Assembly: GCA_003136335.1 (NCBI GenBank)
Contig: PLEA01000392.1
Location: forward strand, 3,029 to 20,292
Reading direction: 5' to 3'
Source of the DNA: Acidobacteriaceae bacterium
GTDB taxonomy: Bacteria > Acidobacteriota > Terriglobia > Terriglobales > SbA1
DNA: 17,264 nt
How positions within the stretch are numbered: position 1 is the stretch's first letter; every line of letters starts with the position of its first letter. Made by a program: the position numbers and the translations under genes. The notes below the pieces were generated by a model that was not told the origin of the DNA, did no database searches, and was given only the letters and a program-made list of their open reading frames with translations. Shown here one piece after another: positions 15,150 through 17,264 of this stretch.

Positions 15150-15181
15150 CCGTCGCTTGAGTCTATGAATGCTGGGCGATC
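15150..15181 (-). repeat. IS66 tnpC end shared with 1154-1185
   Basis: These bases span the last five codons and stop of tnpC plus 13-15 flanking bases. They recur in opposite orientation at 1154-1185 with a single mismatch, and the similarity stops sharply at both ends. Confidence 0.7.
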
Positions 15182-16683
15182 CACGCAGCGGGAGTAAGGT
15201 CTGGGAGGCGCCGGATCGGGAGATCGGCAAAGCCGGGGAGAACCGCTGCCAAATAATCGCGCACCGGGAGTTTCAACCTGCGGCAGCTTTCCACAACCGA
15301 GAGAATCGCCGCAATTTTAGGTCCCGCCTTTTGGCTGCCGATGTGTATCCAGTTCTTCCGGCCTAGAGCCACGGGACGCATTGAATTTTCCGCAAGGTTA
15401 TTGCTCAGCTCAAGTTCTGGATATTCCAGGAATCGTGTAAGTTTCCTCCACAGCGTGAGGGCGTAGTGGCAGGCCTTGCTTAGTGCGCTGGAGGGCAATG
15501 CAACGGACTGTGCTGCCTCGATCTTGCTACGGATATCATCCAGGAGAGGCTTGGCTCTTTCCTGACGCAGAGCATGACGCCCAGTCAGGCCAATTACTCT
15601 GCGGCGAGCTTCCGCGTCGACAACAAACAGTTCGTCCATCCGCGTCACAATCAGAGTCGCAACCGAGTCTCGTGGATTCAGCTGCACCGCCTCGAAAAAC
15701 TGTCTTCTAGCATGAGCCCAACAAGCGGCATGTACCATTCTTGGTCCACCGATCTGGTCATACGCCGCATATCCATCCGTTTGCAGAATGCCTTCGAACT
15801 TTCCCAGGAACTGCTTCGGTCCATCGCGTCCACGGCCTAGACGGAAATCGAACACCACGCATCCTCGGGGTCGGCCGTACTGCCACAAATAGGCTTGGTG
15901 GTTCTTTCCTCGGCCCTCGTGCATCTGTACATCGACCGGGCTTTCATCGGCCTGTATGTAAGTTCCGCTAGTCAGCTCTCGCCTCATCGCGGCGACCATA
16001 GGGATCAGCAACTCGCCCACTTTGAGGACCCAGCCGTCGAGCGTCGCGCGGCTGATTTCCAAGCCGATATCTCGTTCCAGAATCATGCTCTGCCGATGCA
16101 GCGGCGTATGATTGCAATATTTGCTGATGACCGTGTCGATGACGATCCGGTCACTCGCCAAGCACTTTTCGATGATGCGTCGTGGCAGTGGCGCCGCGAC
16201 TACTCCGAGTTCCTCACATCTCCGGCAAGCCCGTTTCTCGCGTTTCGTGACCAGCACGAAGTACTTCGCCGGCTCCACATCCAACTGGGAACTCTCCTCG
16301 TAGCCGATCACAACGGTTTCTTTGCCGCAGCGCCTACACACGCGCTGACCCGGCGCGCAAGGCAGAATCCGCTCTACGCGAGGGAGATTCGCAGGCAACT
16401 CCTGGCGCCCTGGATGTTTACGGGATGTCTTTGTCGAATGCCGCGCGGGCGCTTGCTCACCCTCCGCCTGCACTATTACTTCACGGACGACTGGCTCAGG
16501 TTCGAACAATTGCATTTGCGCCTGCGAGAGTTTTTCGCCGACTGCTCCATACTTCTCGATCCGCAACAGTCGCAGACGCTCTTCCAGCACACGAATCTTC
16601 AACTCCGCAAACTGCAGCCTGCTCTTCAGTTGTGCGATGAGTTCCAGATCGGCTGGCGCAGAAGGAATGGGAGTTTCACTCAC
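15163..16683 (-). CDS. tnpC: IS66-family DDE transposase TnpC
   Basis: A 506-residue transposase. The N-terminus holds a leucine-zipper-like helix (about 17-42), followed by a zinc-finger region (C109, C116, C119 and C153, C156) and the catalytic core. The likely DDE triad is D246 (QADESPV), D303 (QTDGYAAYD) and E432 (NNLAENSMRP). Length and domain order match full-length family members; the C-terminal segment after the core (RRLPDLTPAAWIAQHS) is the usual short tail. It starts at a GTG 46 bases after the tnpB stop with no strong ribosome binding site, suggesting coupled translation. No frameshift or internal stop is present. Confidence 0.95.
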   Translation of the reverse strand: MSETPIPSAPADLELIAQLKSRLQFAELKIRVLEERLRLLRIEKYGAVGEKLSQAQMQLFEPEPVVREVIVQAEGEQAPARHSTKTSRKHPGRQELPANLPRVERILPCAPGQRVCRRCGKETVVIGYEESSQLDVEPAKYFVLVTKREKRACRRCEELGVVAAPLPRRIIEKCLASDRIVIDTVISKYCNHTPLHRQSMILERDIGLEISRATLDGWVLKVGELLIPMVAAMRRELTSGTYIQADESPVDVQMHEGRGKNHQAYLWQYGRPRGCVVFDFRLGRGRDGPKQFLGKFEGILQTDGYAAYDQIGGPRMVHAACWAHARRQFFEAVQLNPRDSVATLIVTRMDELFVVDAEARRRVIGLTGRHALRQERAKPLLDDIRSKIEAAQSVALPSSALSKACHYALTLWRKLTRFLEYPELELSNNLAENSMRPVALGRKNWIHIGSQKAGPKIAAILSVVESCRRLKLPVRDYLAAVLPGFADLPIRRLPDLTPAAWIAQHS

Positions 16684-16729
16684 GATGGGTTACTGATTTA
16701 CCAGAGTCGATCGAAACGTTCAAGCAAAC

Positions 16730-17098
16730 TTATGCAGCACCCTCTGGTGGAGCTTTCCGGTACCACCGCTTGTGCTTGGTTTTAGCCAGATCGATGCCAC
16801 CCAGTAATAAGGAGAGCTCTTCGTGACTCAGGACGACCTTGCCCTGCGCATCGCCGGATTGCGGCCAGGTGAAGCGCCCTTTCTCTAACCTCTTGGCACA
16901 GACCCAGAGTCCGCTTCCATCCCAGACGAGGACCTTCAACCGATTGCGCTGGGCGTTGCAGAACAGAAACAGGTGCCCACTAAGAGGATCACACGACAAT
17001 CGATCCCGCACGAGACCGTAGAGCCCTTCGAACCCCTTGCGCATGTCGGTGACTCCGGCGGCCAGATAGATCCGCGTGGCTGGACCCAAGCCAAACAC
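16730..17098 (-). CDS. tnpB: IS66 family accessory protein TnpB
   Basis: A 122-residue protein of the IS66 Orf2 family. The signatures IYLAAGVTDMRKGFEGLYGLV, DPLSGHLFLFCN and RNRLKVLVWDGSGLWVCAKRL are present in order, and the KTKHKRWYRK tail is usual. TnpB is required for transposition of this family, but its biochemical role is unclear. It begins with GTG three bases after the tnpA stop, so the two genes are probably translated together. It is intact. Confidence 0.94.
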   Translation of the reverse strand: MFGLGPATRIYLAAGVTDMRKGFEGLYGLVRDRLSCDPLSGHLFLFCNAQRNRLKVLVWDGSGLWVCAKRLEKGRFTWPQSGDAQGKVVLSHEELSLLLGGIDLAKTKHKRWYRKAPPEGAA

Positions 17099-17101
17099 GG
17101 C

Positions 17102-17264
17102 TTACACCCGCTCCAGTGCGCTCACCAGGCGCTCGAACGTATTCTTATCAAAATCAGGATGTACCTCGATCCGGCGCCCGCCCGACAAGACCACGGCCAG
17201 CCCACAACTCGGTTCGTGCTGCGTCGGCGATTTCCTGGCTACCAACTCCACCGGCACCAACCGG
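17102..17264 (-). CDS. tnpA: IS66 TnpA, C-terminal part (runs off the window)
   Basis: The last 53 residues of the IS66 Orf1 protein, ending in LSGGRRIEVHPDFDKNTFER and then LVSALERV before a TAA. GRRIEVHPDFD and the final LVSALE segment are typical of TnpA, a small helix-turn-helix protein that helps transposition. The start lies beyond base 17264. Confidence 0.88.
   Translation of the reverse strand, partial: RLVPVELVARKSPTQHEPSCGLAVVLSGGRRIEVHPDFDKNTFERLVSALERV

Larger units (their letters stand above)
15150..17264 (-). mobile_element. IS66-family insertion sequence, incomplete in window
   Basis: The order tnpA (partial), tnpB, tnpC on the minus strand is the standard IS66 arrangement. 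The left physical end lies somewhere between the kinase fragment start (15035) and 15150; a stretch beginning near 15072 (AACGCGTCATCC) is a candidate terminal repeat, but the other end is outside the window, so inverted repeats and the 8-base target duplication cannot be checked. All three reading frames are open, so the element may be active or recently so. Confidence 0.85.

Noticed and set aside
15895..16785. Long plus-strand open frame opposite tnpC
   Set aside because: It is antisense to the DDE core of an intact transposase; its codons mirror the conserved protein and it has no domain of its own.

Overview
The window looks like accessory-rich chromosomal DNA of a soil-type Acidobacteriota (Terriglobia-like) bacterium. 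The reasons are family-level: a 1,171-residue Oar-type TonB receptor with an N-terminal carboxypeptidase-regulatory domain plus a second receptor fragment, a Ser/Thr kinase N-terminus of the Gly-rich 'GGGGMG' type, a sensor kinase with an ABC substrate-binding-like sensor domain, and a small DUF6496-type basic protein. Species cannot be read from the sequence. No rRNA, tRNA or CRISPR array was seen.

Layout. (1) 1-1458: a small basic protein gene on the minus strand, then the 5' third of an ATP-dependent DNA ligase that breaks off near 868, then about 590 bases of debris that contain an inverted repeat and a 32-base scar matching the 3' end of the IS66 element at the other side of the window. 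(2) 1459-7055, all plus strand: an RsbW/SpoIIAB-like ATP-binding protein, a STAS protein, an MlaE permease, an MlaF ATPase, an MCE (MlaD) protein, a PqiC-like lipoprotein, a truncated PAS mini-ORF, and an outer-membrane beta-barrel protein. Two short ORFs, 31 aa before mlaF and 70 aa before the barrel gene, each end in an ATGA overlap with the next start. (3) 7056-7743: a TonB-receptor fragment and a possible 50-aa basic protein. (4) 7740-14814, minus strand, in transcription order: TonB receptor, sensor histidine kinase, single-domain response regulator. (5) 14856-15035: a truncated Ser/Thr kinase start. (6) 15150-17264: an IS66-family insertion sequence (tnpC, tnpB, partial tnpA) that runs out of the window.

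How the genes may work together. The plus-strand cluster has the parts of a retrograde or anterograde phospholipid transporter (permease, ATPase, MCE tether, auxiliary lipoprotein, STAS subunit) and, unusually, an anti-sigma-type kinase directly upstream of the STAS gene, whose DSSG motif is the classical phosphorylation site. This suggests phospho-control of lipid transport by a partner-switch pair. That link is inference. The minus-strand trio suggests a nutrient receptor linked to a periplasmic-ligand sensor kinase and a regulator with no DNA-binding domain. The two flanks show repeated rearrangement: four gene fragments and IS66 material on both sides.
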